In this document: piece by piece, positions 8,883-16,650 of the stretch | Layout: each line of letters starts with the position of its first letter | How positions within the stretch are numbered: position 1 is the stretch's first letter | Program-made: the position numbers and the translations under genes | Notes under the pieces: generated by a model | Database searches by the model: none | What the model was told of the DNA's origin: nothing | The model's input: only the letters and a program-made list of their open reading frames with translations | Assembly (NCBI GenBank): GCA_905212085.1 | Contig: CAJMDF010000004.1 | Coordinates: 1 to 64,000 of the forward strand | Direction of reading: 5' to 3' | Length of the DNA: 64,000 bases | From: an uncultured Clostridium sp. | GTDB taxonomy: Bacteria; Cyanobacteriota; Vampirovibrionia; Gastranaerophilales; Gastranaerophilaceae

Positions 8883-9146
8883 TTATTTGTCAATCATAGA
8901 AAAATTTTTAGGTAATTCATTTTCAACAAGTTTTATTAGATCAGAAGCTTTGATATTTAGTGCTTCAGCGAGTTTGAATAAGGTTGTTAATTGAGGATCT
9001 TTAAGCCCTCTTTCAACAGTGCTGATTATTGAACATGAAATATCATTTTCGCTTGACAAAATAAACTGACTTTTATCGCCTCTTAGTCTTTGTATGTTTT
9101 CACCAAGAATTTTCATTATTAATTTTTTTCTTTTTTCGATTTGCAT
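8883..9146 (-). CDS. XRE-family HTH regulator
   Basis: A single Cro/CI-type helix-turn-helix: LGENIQRLRGDKSQFILSSENDISCSIISTVERGLKDPQLTTLFKLAEAL, preceded by a basic stretch and followed by a short tail. It has no other domain. No start has a convincing ribosome site: the GTG at 9185, ATG at 9146 and ATG at 9116 are all possible; I chose 9146 as the longest ATG start without the odd basic extension. It is divergent from the downstream Hsp20 gene, with about 170 bases between them, so it might regulate that gene, but this is only positional. Confidence 0.75.
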   Translation of the reverse strand: MQIEKRKKLIMKILGENIQRLRGDKSQFILSSENDISCSIISTVERGLKDPQLTTLFKLAEALNIKASDLIKLVENELPKNFSMIDK

Positions 9147-9319
9147 TCTATAATTGTATCTATTTCGAGTAAACTTCGCTTTCACGAAAGTGATAGTTGA
9201 GATATTAATATTATAATTTTTAGAATGTTAAGTTTTGGTTAAAAAAATAATGAATTAGAAAAAACAGAGTAATAATATGAGTGTAGTTGAAAAGAGTTAA
9301 TTGAAAGGAAGTGTTAGAT

Positions 9320-9775
9320 ATGAAATTTTTAGTAAGAAAAGCTCCGGAAAATTTTATTAGAACAGTGAATGATGAAATCAGTTCATTATTAAACAGACAC
9401 TTTGACAGCTACTTCCCAGAAGCAGCATATTGGGAAGATATGGATAAATTCTCAATGCCTGTAGAAATTACTGATAAAGGTAAACATTATGATGTAAAAG
9501 CCGAATTACCGGGTGTAAAAAAAGAAGACTTAGATATTGATATTGATAAAAATTACATTGTAATCAATGCTAAAAAAGAAGAGGAAAAAGACGAGGAAGA
9601 AAAATCTTATAAGAAATCAGAATTTCGTTATGGAGAATTTTCAAGAACAGTATACTTCCCAGAAGAAATCGATGTAGAAAAAACTGAAGCAAAATTGGAA
9701 CATGGTGTATTAAAAGTACATGCTCCTAAAAAATATGCAGAAAAAGAAGCTAAAAAGAAATTAACAGTAAAATAA
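9320..9775 (+). CDS. Small heat-shock protein Hsp20 (IbpA type)
   Basis: A 151-residue ATP-independent holdase that keeps unfolding proteins soluble for ClpB/DnaK. The alpha-crystallin domain runs from about residue 45 to 145, with the conserved VKAELPGVKKEDLDIDI, YGEFSRTVYFPEEID and the AxLEHGVLKVHAPK motif; a short basic C-terminal tail follows. I start at the ATG at 9320, nine bases after GAAAGGAA; an in-frame GTG at 9311 would leave no spacing from the ribosome site. A strong terminator follows. Confidence 0.95.
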   Translation: MKFLVRKAPENFIRTVNDEISSLLNRHFDSYFPEAAYWEDMDKFSMPVEITDKGKHYDVKAELPGVKKEDLDIDIDKNYIVINAKKEEEKDEEEKSYKKSEFRYGEFSRTVYFPEEIDVEKTEAKLEHGVLKVHAPKKYAEKEAKKKLTVK

Positions 9776-9794
9776 TAATCAGCTAAAACCTAGC

Positions 9795-9830
9795 AAACAG
9801 GCAGATTTTGAAAAAATCTGCCTGTTTTTT
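9795..9830 (+). terminator. Rho-independent terminator after hsp20
   Basis: AAACAGGCAGATTTT, loop GAA, AAAATCTGCCTG then TTTTTT. The 14-bp perfect stem lies 20 bases after the stop codon. Confidence 0.92.
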
Positions 9831-9888
9831 CATTAAAGTGCTTGATTTTAAAAAATGTTCATGCTACATTTAATTTTGCTGACGTTAA

Positions 9889-9962
<74 letters not shown>

Positions 9963-9969
9963 TATTAAA

Positions 9970-9997
9970 GAAGACTCCTAGTTTCAGGGGTCTTTTT
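9970..9997 (+). terminator. Terminator of tRNA-Ile
   Basis: AGACTCCT, loop AGTTTC, AGGGGTCT then TTTTTT, starting 8 bases after the tRNA; one T-G pair in the stem. Confidence 0.85.
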
Positions 9998-10003
9998 TAA
10001 TGC

Positions 10004-10041
10004 AAAAAAGTCCAATTTTATTTTTACTTGCAAATTGAGAT
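10004..10041 (+). repeat. Attachment-site-like repeat, copy near tRNA-Ile
   Basis: AAAAAGTCCAATTTTATTTT then CTTGCAAATTGAGAT. The same 37-base block recurs with three mismatches at 10309-10345, and its core CTTGCAAATTGAGAT recurs at 30571. It lies just after the tRNA terminator and looks like a left-over or secondary attachment site. Confidence 0.55.
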
Positions 10042-10096
10042 CTCCAAAATTAATAGGACACTTTACTTATATTATTTATTAAAATATTTTTGAGGT

Positions 10097-10126
10097 TAAT
10101 AGGTTTCTGGGTAATAGGTTTCTGGG
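10097..10126 (+). repeat. Tandem 15-bp repeat, two perfect copies
   Basis: TAATAGGTTTCTGGG occurs twice head to tail. It lies in the 441-base gap without genes between the tRNA-Ile terminator and the first island gene. Function unknown. Confidence 0.85.
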
Positions 10127-10213
10127 ACATTGAGACGGAGAAAATTTAATAAAAAATCAAACAGGCAGCACGATTGAGGCTGTTTTTTAGTATTGAGATG
10201 TATGGGTCTTTTC

Positions 10214-10319
10214 TTGCACTCTTTTGCACTCCATTTGCAAATTTTTAAGACCACATTAGGCTCAAATCGCCTTGGTGTTTAAAGTTAACCCCAGTGCAAT
10301 AAAGTGCCAAAAAGTGCAA
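10214..10319. repeat. Paired arrays of ~10-bp sites in inverted orientation
   Basis: Three TTGCA(C/A) sites start at 10214, 10224 and 10235; three AGTGC sites start at 10293, 10303 and 10313. The second set is the reverse complement of the first, so two phased arrays about 50 bases apart face each other. Helically phased short sites next to a 39-bp end repeat resemble arm-type binding sites for a tyrosine recombinase or excisionase. The pattern is visible; the role is inferred. Confidence 0.6.
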
Positions 10320-10369
10320 TTTTATTTTCGCTTGCAAATTGAGATGCATCAAATTATCAATGAGATTTT
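10309..10369 (+). repeat. Left end repeat of the island (attL-like)
   Basis: Bases 10331-10369 read CTTGCAAATTGAGATG, four variable bases CATC, then AAATTATCAATGAGATTTT. The same sequence, identical except for the four central bases, recurs at 30571-30609 in the same orientation beside the integrase gene. The part at 10309-10345 also matches the copy near the tRNA. I read 10331-10369 as the left boundary of an integrated element of about 20 kb. Confidence 0.65.
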
Positions 10370-10404
10370 AATGTCATATTTCTTAAATTTAATATCGCAA
10401 AACC

Positions 10405-10433
10405 TTTAATTTTTTTCACAAATATTGTAAAAT
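10405..10433 (+). promoter_or_regulatory. Probable promoter of the DUF488 trio (leaderless)
   Basis: TTTAAT, a 17-base spacer and TAAAAT. The -10 element ends 6 bases before the ATG at 10440, and no ribosome site exists, so the transcript probably starts at the ATG itself. Confidence 0.55.
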
Positions 10434-10439
10434 GTCGAT

Positions 10440-11051
10440 ATGGATAGACTAATCTATACAATTGGGTATTCTGCTTTCGCTAATATTGATGATTTTCTTA
10501 ACCAATTAAAAGAATATCACATTAATGTTTTAATTGATGTTCGTTCAGTTCCTGTAGCCTCTGAATTTTATCAAATGTATTCAAATTCTTATTTAAATCC
10601 ATATTTAAAACAAAATAATATAATATATCGTAATTATGCAAAGGAATTTGGTGCAAGACAAGAAAATATTGAATATTACGAAAATGGTTATTTAAATTTT
10701 AATAAATTTATAAAAAGTAATATCTTTTATTCAGGAATTGATAAAATTGACCAAGGTATCAATCTTGGATATAAATTTGTACTAATGTGTGCTGAAAAAG
10801 ATCCTATAATGTGTCATCGTACAATAATGGTAGCAAGAGGTTTTAAAAATCATGGCTATAAAATAAAACACATACTGGCTGATGGTAGTACAAAAACCCA
10901 AGAAGATATTGAAAAACAACTAGTTGATTTATATTTCCCTAATAGACAGCAACTGAGTTTGTTTGAACATAAAACTTTTAATGAATATGTAGAAGAAGCT
11001 TATCAAAAACAAAATGAAAAAATTGGATTCAAGAAGGAATTAGTTGCATAG
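10440..11051 (+). CDS. DUF488 family protein (first of two)
   Basis: 203 residues beginning LIYTIGYSAF, then VLIDVRSVPVAS, and ending the core with MCAEKDPIMCHRTIMVARGF: the TIGY, DVR and C-x(n)-CHR motifs that define DUF488. The family is widespread, often in accessory loci, and its biochemical role is not established. It opens a tight three-gene cluster: the next gene begins at the very next base. The leader is absent (see promoter). Base composition is more AT-rich than the transposase module that follows. A role in phage defence is an inference from the company it keeps. Confidence 0.85.
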   Translation: MDRLIYTIGYSAFANIDDFLNQLKEYHINVLIDVRSVPVASEFYQMYSNSYLNPYLKQNNIIYRNYAKEFGARQENIEYYENGYLNFNKFIKSNIFYSGIDKIDQGINLGYKFVLMCAEKDPIMCHRTIMVARGFKNHGYKIKHILADGSTKTQEDIEKQLVDLYFPNRQQLSLFEHKTFNEYVEEAYQKQNEKIGFKKELVA

Positions 11052-11492
11052 ATGATAATATTTACTATTGGGTTTGCACAAAAAAGTGCTGAAAAATTTT
11101 TTCAAATATTAAAAGAAAACAATGTTGAGTGTCTTATTGATGTAAGACTAAATAATGTATCACAGTTAGCAGGTTTTACTAAATCTAAAGATTTACAGTA
11201 TTTTTTGAAGACTATTGTTGATGCTGATTATATTCATAATATAAAATATGCACCAACTAAAGATATTTTAGATGATTATAAAAAAAATAAAATATCTTGG
11301 CTAGAATACGAAATAAAATATCGTAAATTAATTGAATCAAGAAAAATTGAACAGATTTTTAAAAATGATATTAAAAATTATAATAATGTTTGTTTACTAT
11401 GTTCTGAACCATTACCCCAAAATTGTCATAGACGATTATTAGCTGAATATTTAAAAAAGCAATTTAATAAAGTTGAGGTTAAACATTTATAA
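11052..11492 (+). CDS. DUF488 family protein (second, shorter)
   Basis: 146 residues with the same DUF488 skeleton as its neighbour but in compact form: IIFTIGFAQKSAEKFF at the start, CLIDVRLNN, and VCLLCSEPLPQNCHRRLLAEYL near the end. The paired Cys and the CHR motif are retained. Its ATG directly follows the stop of the first DUF488 gene and the third gene of the cluster starts 3 bases after its stop, so all three are one transcript. Two diverged DUF488 copies side by side suggest a heteromeric complex; the enzymatic activity is unknown. Confidence 0.82.
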   Translation: MIIFTIGFAQKSAEKFFQILKENNVECLIDVRLNNVSQLAGFTKSKDLQYFLKTIVDADYIHNIKYAPTKDILDDYKKNKISWLEYEIKYRKLIESRKIEQIFKNDIKNYNNVCLLCSEPLPQNCHRRLLAEYLKKQFNKVEVKHL

Positions 11493-11495
11493 ATT

Positions 11496-12152
11496 ATGAA
11501 AAAAAGGATATTAATATTAACTAAATCTTTTAAACATAATGCAAGATGTGTAGTGGGATTTGATATTGATAATTTTGAACTTATACGCTTAGTAACGTCT
11601 GATAAAAGCATACATTTTTCTTTGACTACAAACCATCTAAAATATAACAATAATAAAACAGTTAATTTACTTGATATAGCAGAAATAAATTTTATAGGGA
11701 AACAATATAATATAAATCAACCTGAAAATTGGATAATTGATGAAACTAAAAAATTTGTAAAACTTGATATTGAACAAAATGAGCGAATAAATATTTTCAG
11801 ACAACTTAAGGAATTTATTTCTAATGAAGATTATATTTATTTAAATACAAATGAATATTTAACAAAAGAATTGTATAATAAAATAAATAAATCAATTTCC
11901 TTGCATATAATAGAAAATATCAAATTTCATATCTATCAATCTGCTTTTTCTCCAAATCCAAGAGTGAAAATATCTTTTGAATATAATGGACAACAATACG
12001 ACAATTTTTCATTTACATCAGATGACTCTGATTTTAAGGATTGTAAAAAAGCTATAGCGATAATAACTCTTCCAGATGGGAACGATGAATTTTGTATAAA
12101 AAAAGAGCAATATTATAAATTTGTTGCTCAAATATACAAATTAAAGAGTTAA
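11496..12152 (+). CDS. OB-fold-like partner of the DUF488 pair
   Basis: 218 residues, very rich in Asn, Ile and Lys, with alternating short beta strands: KRILILTKSFKHNARCVVGFD, then FELIRLVTS, and a C-terminal half with HIYQSAFSPNPRVKISFEYNG and AIAIITLPD. I believe it resembles the dual-OB-fold proteins that have been reported near DUF488 genes, which would suggest nucleic-acid or nucleotide binding, but this is recollection and needs a profile search. It is third in the cluster; 12 bases after its stop the inverted repeats of the Mu-like transposase begin. Confidence 0.5.
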   Translation: MKKRILILTKSFKHNARCVVGFDIDNFELIRLVTSDKSIHFSLTTNHLKYNNNKTVNLLDIAEINFIGKQYNINQPENWIIDETKKFVKLDIEQNERINIFRQLKEFISNEDYIYLNTNEYLTKELYNKINKSISLHIIENIKFHIYQSAFSPNPRVKISFEYNGQQYDNFSFTSDDSDFKDCKKAIAIITLPDGNDEFCIKKEQYYKFVAQIYKLKS

Positions 12153-12163
12153 CACTTGACTTC

Positions 12164-12240
12164 TGTCTCAAAACGAGTGATGAATGTGTTGCACAACGCA
12201 TTACAAGGATTTTGAGACAATGGAAAACCAAGTTGAGACA
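12164..12240. repeat. Transposon left-end repeats / transposase operator
   Basis: TGTCTCAAAA at 12164-12173 and its perfect inverse TTTTGAGACA at 12210-12219, with a third partial site TTGAGACA at 12233-12240. The second site abuts the likely start codon of the transposase. Mu-type elements have TG...CA ends with several transposase-binding repeats, so this is probably the left end, possibly also an autoregulatory site. I could not find a matching right end downstream of 15681. Confidence 0.6.
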
Positions 12241-13977
12241 ATCAAATACACCCCTGAGAAGGCAAAACAAAATGCTCTTGCAAAACTTGATTTAATCCGT
12301 AAATGGCAAGAATTTCGCCGTAAAGCTGTCAATAAACTTCAAGCAGACTATGATTTTGTCAAACTGCATAACAGTTCAGATTCTTACCTTTTCAATGTTT
12401 TAGGTAAAATCTCTCGAGGAAGCCTGCATCGTTGGAAAGCCAGTTTAGACGGGACAGAGGATTATACAAGGTTAATCCCCAATTACAAATATGTTTCTGT
12501 AAACGAATACAGAACATGTCTAACAGATGAAGAAATCAAAATATTTATGGGCTTACTCCTGCACCCGAATAGAATTTGTATCGGTAAAGCAATCGCACTT
12601 ACAAAATACAAGCTCAAAGAACAAGGTCAAAGTTTCATCCCTGCAGATATTACATTCAGACGCTATGCAAAATGGTTTAAGGATAACAATTATGACAAAT
12701 GGGTGCTTGCTCGAGACGGCGAAAAAGCTCTTTCTGACAAAGTCGAGCCTTATATTAAAAGAGATGCAAGTCTGCTTGATGTCGGGGATATATTAGTCGC
12801 AGACGGGCACAAACTGGCATTTCAAGTGATTAATCCGTTTACGGGCAAGCCTTGTCGAGCGACTTTGGTCGGATTTTTGGACTGGAAATCAACAGCACTG
12901 GTCGGGTATGAAATTATGCTTGAAGAAAATACCCAATGTATTGCAAGTGCCCTAAGAAACGCAATAATAAACCTCGATATGATACCGAAAATTGTCTATC
13001 AAGATAACGGCAGAGCATTTAGAGCAAAATACTTTACAGATGATAAAGGATTCGGAGAATTAGGCTTTTATGGGCTTTATGCAAAACTTGGGATTGAAAC
13101 GGTATTTGCAAGACCATATAATGCAAGGTCAAAAGTTATTGAGAGGTTCTTCAAAGAATTTCAAGAAGGCTTTGAAAAGCTAATGCCAAGTTATGTCGGC
13201 TCATCAATTATCAACAAACCTGCATACTTGAAACGAAACGAAAAATTCCATTCTAACCTGCATAATGATTACATTCCAACTATAGAAGAAACAATCAAAA
13301 TGATTGATATGTGGCTTAAGTTTAAGAACTCTCAGCCCTGCACAAATGCACCAAATATGACAATCGCAGAGGTTTTGGAAAATCGAAAGAAACAAAATAT
13401 TGATAAAAGCTTGCTTGACGATTTGATGCTGGCAACAGAAGTTAAAACAATTCAGCGAAATGGTGTAAGGTTCTTAAACTGTGACTATTTTGACGAAAGA
13501 CTATACGGGTTGAGAGGAAAAGTTTTAATAAAATACAACTTATTTGATCTGACTAATGTAAAAATTTTTACCCCGAAAGGGGAATATTTATGCACCGCAG
13601 AGCGAGTAACCGAAACTCACCCGATGGCAAAGATTTTAGGAACTGTTGAGGATTTGGAGGATTACAAACAAAAAATCCAAAAACAACAAAAACTGAAACG
13701 GAAAACTATAAACTCGGTTAAAAAATTATTGACGAATGATGAAATAAAACTGATTGAAGCAAGGTCGAACCAAGAAGAAATGGGAAATTCTAACAATTTT
13801 CACAAAGAGTTCAAGCCTCGTTCAAATGGTGTTCAAAAAATAAACAACGGAGAAAAATCACTCCCGATATTCAAAAACAATTCAGAAAAATACGAATATT
13901 TGATAAAACATAACCCAAGCGACACTTGGATTGCAAAATTTAAACAAACAAAGGAGTACAAATTACTATATGAATAG
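12220..13977 (+). CDS. Mu-like DDE transposase (MuA family)
   Basis: About 585 residues from the ATG at 12220 (AAGGA 10 bases upstream; the frame opens at 12184). Counting from 12184, the RNase-H-fold catalytic triad is Asp207 in LVADGHK, Asp274 in YQDNGRAF and Glu320 in SKVIERFF, spaced 66 and 45 residues. An N-terminal HTH-like region precedes it; a beta-barrel region (about 440-500, GLRGKVLIKYN) and a basic tail follow, as in MuA. It would cut and join element ends in replicative or cut-and-paste transposition. The next gene is a MuB-like ATPase, confirming the family. Codon and base composition are visibly less AT-rich than the DUF488 genes, implying separate acquisition. Confidence 0.85.
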   Translation: MENQVETIKYTPEKAKQNALAKLDLIRKWQEFRRKAVNKLQADYDFVKLHNSSDSYLFNVLGKISRGSLHRWKASLDGTEDYTRLIPNYKYVSVNEYRTCLTDEEIKIFMGLLLHPNRICIGKAIALTKYKLKEQGQSFIPADITFRRYAKWFKDNNYDKWVLARDGEKALSDKVEPYIKRDASLLDVGDILVADGHKLAFQVINPFTGKPCRATLVGFLDWKSTALVGYEIMLEENTQCIASALRNAIINLDMIPKIVYQDNGRAFRAKYFTDDKGFGELGFYGLYAKLGIETVFARPYNARSKVIERFFKEFQEGFEKLMPSYVGSSIINKPAYLKRNEKFHSNLHNDYIPTIEETIKMIDMWLKFKNSQPCTNAPNMTIAEVLENRKKQNIDKSLLDDLMLATEVKTIQRNGVRFLNCDYFDERLYGLRGKVLIKYNLFDLTNVKIFTPKGEYLCTAERVTETHPMAKILGTVEDLEDYKQKIQKQQKLKRKTINSVKKLLTNDEIKLIEARSNQEEMGNSNNFHKEFKPRSNGVQKINNGEKSLPIFKNNSEKYEYLIKHNPSDTWIAKFKQTKEYKLLYE

Positions 13978-14045
13978 TGGATTGAAAGCAGTGGGTCTAA
14001 GGCGAAGCCATACCCGTTTATTGCGAGCAACCAAGAAAGGATAAA

Positions 14046-14726
14046 ATGAAAAAAATCTTTATAAAAACTCGAAATGTAAGGAATTTTATAGGCTTAGTTG
14101 AAGCCCTGAAAAGCAAACCCAAAAACATTCCTAAAATGGGACTTATATATGGCGAGCCGGGGCTCGGAAAATCGCAAACGGCACTTTGGCTAGCCTGCAA
14201 GTATGACGGGATTTACATTCGAGCCTCAAACCTTATGACAAGCAGGTGGCTTGTTGAAGAAATTGTTAGAGCAATGGACGAACTTCCTCGGTATTTAACC
14301 TCAGACAACTTTAATGTCGTGATTAGCAAACTTATCCAAAAGCCCAAAATTATTTTTGTAGATGAAATCGACTACTTGATGAACAATTACAAAAGTGTTG
14401 AAACCTTAAGAGATATCCATGATAAAACCGATTGTCCGATAGTCTTTGTCGGAATGGGCTTGGCTCTTAGAAAACTTGAAAGATACAAGCACCTGTATGA
14501 TAGATTTAGCGAGATAGTAAAATTTGAAACCTTTGAAATAGAAGATTTAAGCCAAATTTTTAGCCAACTCTCTGAAATCTCGTTTACTCCTGATTCGATA
14601 GAATATATCCACAAAAAATACAATAGGTTCAGACAAATAGTACAGCTTATAAGCAAACTTGAAACTATTGCAAAAGAAAATGGTCTAACAGAAATTACAT
14701 TTGAGATTATAAAGGAACTAGTATGA
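14046..14726 (+). CDS. MuB/TnsC-like AAA ATPase, transposition target regulator
   Basis: 226 residues. Walker A GEPGLGKS lies near residues 36-43, Walker B IIFVDEID near 101-108, and a sensor-like VFVGMGLALRK follows. Such ATPases bind target DNA, activate the DDE transposase and give target immunity. The gene starts 68 bases after the transposase stop, with AAGGATAAA before the ATG, and overlaps the next gene by 4 bases (ATGA). It is smaller than MuB of phage Mu and closer in size to ATPases of Mu-like transposons. Confidence 0.82.
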   Translation: MKKIFIKTRNVRNFIGLVEALKSKPKNIPKMGLIYGEPGLGKSQTALWLACKYDGIYIRASNLMTSRWLVEEIVRAMDELPRYLTSDNFNVVISKLIQKPKIIFVDEIDYLMNNYKSVETLRDIHDKTDCPIVFVGMGLALRKLERYKHLYDRFSEIVKFETFEIEDLSQIFSQLSEISFTPDSIEYIHKKYNRFRQIVQLISKLETIAKENGLTEITFEIIKELV

Positions 14727-15283
14727 ATATAGAAAAATTAGCTAAGAGATTAAAAGAATTTACCCTTGATGATATTGAATTGATAGCAGAATGCGATTGC
14801 AAAACAAAACTTGAACAGCTTTTGAACAGCAATAAAATACTTTTTGAAAACGGGATTTATAAATACAATGATGAAACTAAAACAGGAGAAAATTATGAAA
14901 TATTCAGCCCGCTAAAGAATAAACACCTAAAAATTAGTATAGAAGATGCAAAAGAATATTTTATGAAAAATTATGTTGAAAAGTACTGCAAATTCGAGAC
15001 CTACAGGAACTATAACGCAATTTTTAATTTTAATATTATACCTTTTATAAACTGCTATTACCTGCACGAAATTGATATCGAGTCGATAAAAGAACTTTTT
15101 AAGGTCTGCGAATTAAGACGCCTTAAGCCCCGCAGAATTAAAAACACAATGGCTCTTCTAAACCAGCTGATAAAATATTTCCAACACCTTGGAGTGATTG
15201 ATAGAAGTTGCGTTTATCAGGTTAAAAAAGTACAAGACAAAAACCATTTTGGTATTGAAAACTTAATTTTTGAGGGCTTTTAA
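14723..15283 (+). CDS. Accessory protein with integrase-N-like domain
   Basis: 186 residues, translationally coupled to the ATPase (ATGA overlap) and to the next gene (1-base overlap). Residues about 80-160 (TYRNYNAIFNFNIIPFINCYYLHEID ... RRIKNTMALLNQLIKYFQHLGVI) look like the helical SAM-like core-binding domain found at the N-terminus of tyrosine recombinases, but no catalytic domain follows. The N-terminal half matches nothing I know. A DNA-binding role in transposition, for example target or end recognition, is an inference from position and fold resemblance. Confidence 0.45.
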   Translation: MNIEKLAKRLKEFTLDDIELIAECDCKTKLEQLLNSNKILFENGIYKYNDETKTGENYEIFSPLKNKHLKISIEDAKEYFMKNYVEKYCKFETYRNYNAIFNFNIIPFINCYYLHEIDIESIKELFKVCELRRLKPRRIKNTMALLNQLIKYFQHLGVIDRSCVYQVKKVQDKNHFGIENLIFEGF

Positions 15284-15681
15284 TGAGCAAAATGAAATTA
15301 TTTAAACAAGCAGAACAAATGTATTTAAAAGGCTCAACCGTTAGTAAAATCTCTTTAGAGCTTGGGATTGCAAAAAGAACTTTGTTTTACTGGAAAAAGC
15401 AATATGATTGGGATAAAAAGCGAAGAGAATCAATGTATGATAAATCCCAGTTCAAAGAGGACTTGCAAAAGTTTGCCCAAAAGCTTATGGATAAAATCGC
15501 AAATAGTAATAAAACTAACAGCCAGATAAGCCAAGCAGAATATTATTCCCTTGTGAATATTTTGAACTTTCTCCCTGAATTAAAAGAAAAAAATACTCAA
15601 AACGCAACACCCCAAATAAAAACCGAACTTGCTCCGGATTTCATCCGCCAAATCGAGCGTGAAATTTTAGGTATAGAATAA
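15283..15681 (+). CDS. HTH protein, phage terminase-small/DUF1804-like
   Basis: 132 residues. The N-terminus MYLKGSTVSKISLELGIAKRTLFYWKKQYDWDKKRRE is a helix-turn-helix of the kind in small terminase subunits and the DUF1804 proteins of Mu-like phages; a helical remainder follows. It is the last gene of the four-gene Mu-like module. Its presence suggests descent from a transposable phage rather than a simple insertion sequence, although no large terminase, portal or capsid gene is present. A hairpin AACTCC/GGAGTT with T-tail follows at about 15681-15725. Confidence 0.5.
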   Translation: MSKMKLFKQAEQMYLKGSTVSKISLELGIAKRTLFYWKKQYDWDKKRRESMYDKSQFKEDLQKFAQKLMDKIANSNKTNSQISQAEYYSLVNILNFLPELKEKNTQNATPQIKTELAPDFIRQIEREILGIE

Positions 15682-15727
15682 CTCCTGCAAATTTTTGTGC
15701 TATCCTTGTAGAAAAAGGAGTTTTTGA

Positions 15728-16633
15728 ATGGCAATACCGACATACGATGAACTGATGTATCCTGTTTTAAAAGTGTTAAGTGATAATATTGAACGTTCAG
15801 GAGAAGAAATCTCTAATATTATTGCTGACGAATTGAATTTAAGTGAAGAAGAAAGAAATTTAATATATCCCAATAATCCTAAAAAAATTTTTAAAGATAG
15901 AATTGCTTGGGCAAGAACATATTTAAAAAAAGCTGGGTTGATTTTTTCACCTCAGCGAGCTACTTCAAAAATAACTGAGCTAGGACTAAGTGTTATCAAA
16001 AAAGCTCCTACAAAATTAGATTTAAAATATTTAGAAAAATTTGAATCATTTAGGCAATTTAAGCACATAAGCTCTAACAAAAAAACAACTAAAAAAGATA
16101 ATTATACTGATAATGAAAAGACTCAAACTCCTGATGAAATGTTAGCTAATGCTCAGGATATGTATAAAGAAAATCTACAAACAGAATTGCTAACGAGATT
16201 AAAACAAATTGATCCAGTGAAATTTGAACAAATAGTTCTTCAACTTATGGAAAAAATGAATTATGGAGTCGGTTCTATGACTCAAAAGAGTCATGATGGC
16301 GGAGTAGATGGCATAATCGATGAAGATGAATTGGGATTAGAAAAAATCTACCTGCAAGCTAAAAGATACTCAGACAATAAAGTTAATGAAAAAGAAATGC
16401 AAAATTTTGCAGGGGCTCTAGGCTGTTCTCCGGTAAGAAAGGGAGTATTTATAACAACTAGCTTTTTTGATGAAAGAGCTAAAAAGAAAGCAGCATCCGT
16501 TCAAGGTAAAATTATACGATTAGTAGATGGTGAAGAATTAACAAAATTGATGATTAAGCATAATTTAGGTGTACAAGTTAAAACTAAAATCGAAATCAAA
16601 AAAATTGATGAAGATTTCTTTAGTGAAGAATAA
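15728..16633 (+). CDS. Mrr-type restriction endonuclease
   Basis: 301 residues. The N-terminal winged-helix Mrr_N domain (PTYDELMYPVLKVLSDN ... GLIFSPQRATSKITELG) recognises DNA. The C-terminal domain has the Mrr catalytic PD-(D/E)xK variant: FEQIVLQLMEKMNYG, HDGGVDGIIDEDELG and LQAKRY near residue 210. Mrr enzymes cut DNA carrying foreign methylation. Here it precedes an OLD-like gene by 17 bases on the same strand, likely co-transcribed, so it may belong to a two-gene defence unit. AAAAAGGAG lies 10 bases before the ATG. Confidence 0.88.
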   Translation: MAIPTYDELMYPVLKVLSDNIERSGEEISNIIADELNLSEEERNLIYPNNPKKIFKDRIAWARTYLKKAGLIFSPQRATSKITELGLSVIKKAPTKLDLKYLEKFESFRQFKHISSNKKTTKKDNYTDNEKTQTPDEMLANAQDMYKENLQTELLTRLKQIDPVKFEQIVLQLMEKMNYGVGSMTQKSHDGGVDGIIDEDELGLEKIYLQAKRYSDNKVNEKEMQNFAGALGCSPVRKGVFITTSFFDERAKKKAASVQGKIIRLVDGEELTKLMIKHNLGVQVKTKIEIKKIDEDFFSEE

Positions 16634-16650
16634 TAAAAATCAGGTTTGAT

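Noticed and set aside
11426..11650. Minus-strand reading frames across the DUF488 cluster and similar frames opposite hsdR, hsdM and clpB
   Set aside because: They are antisense shadows without ribosome sites, with unrecognisable composition, opposite well-supported genes.
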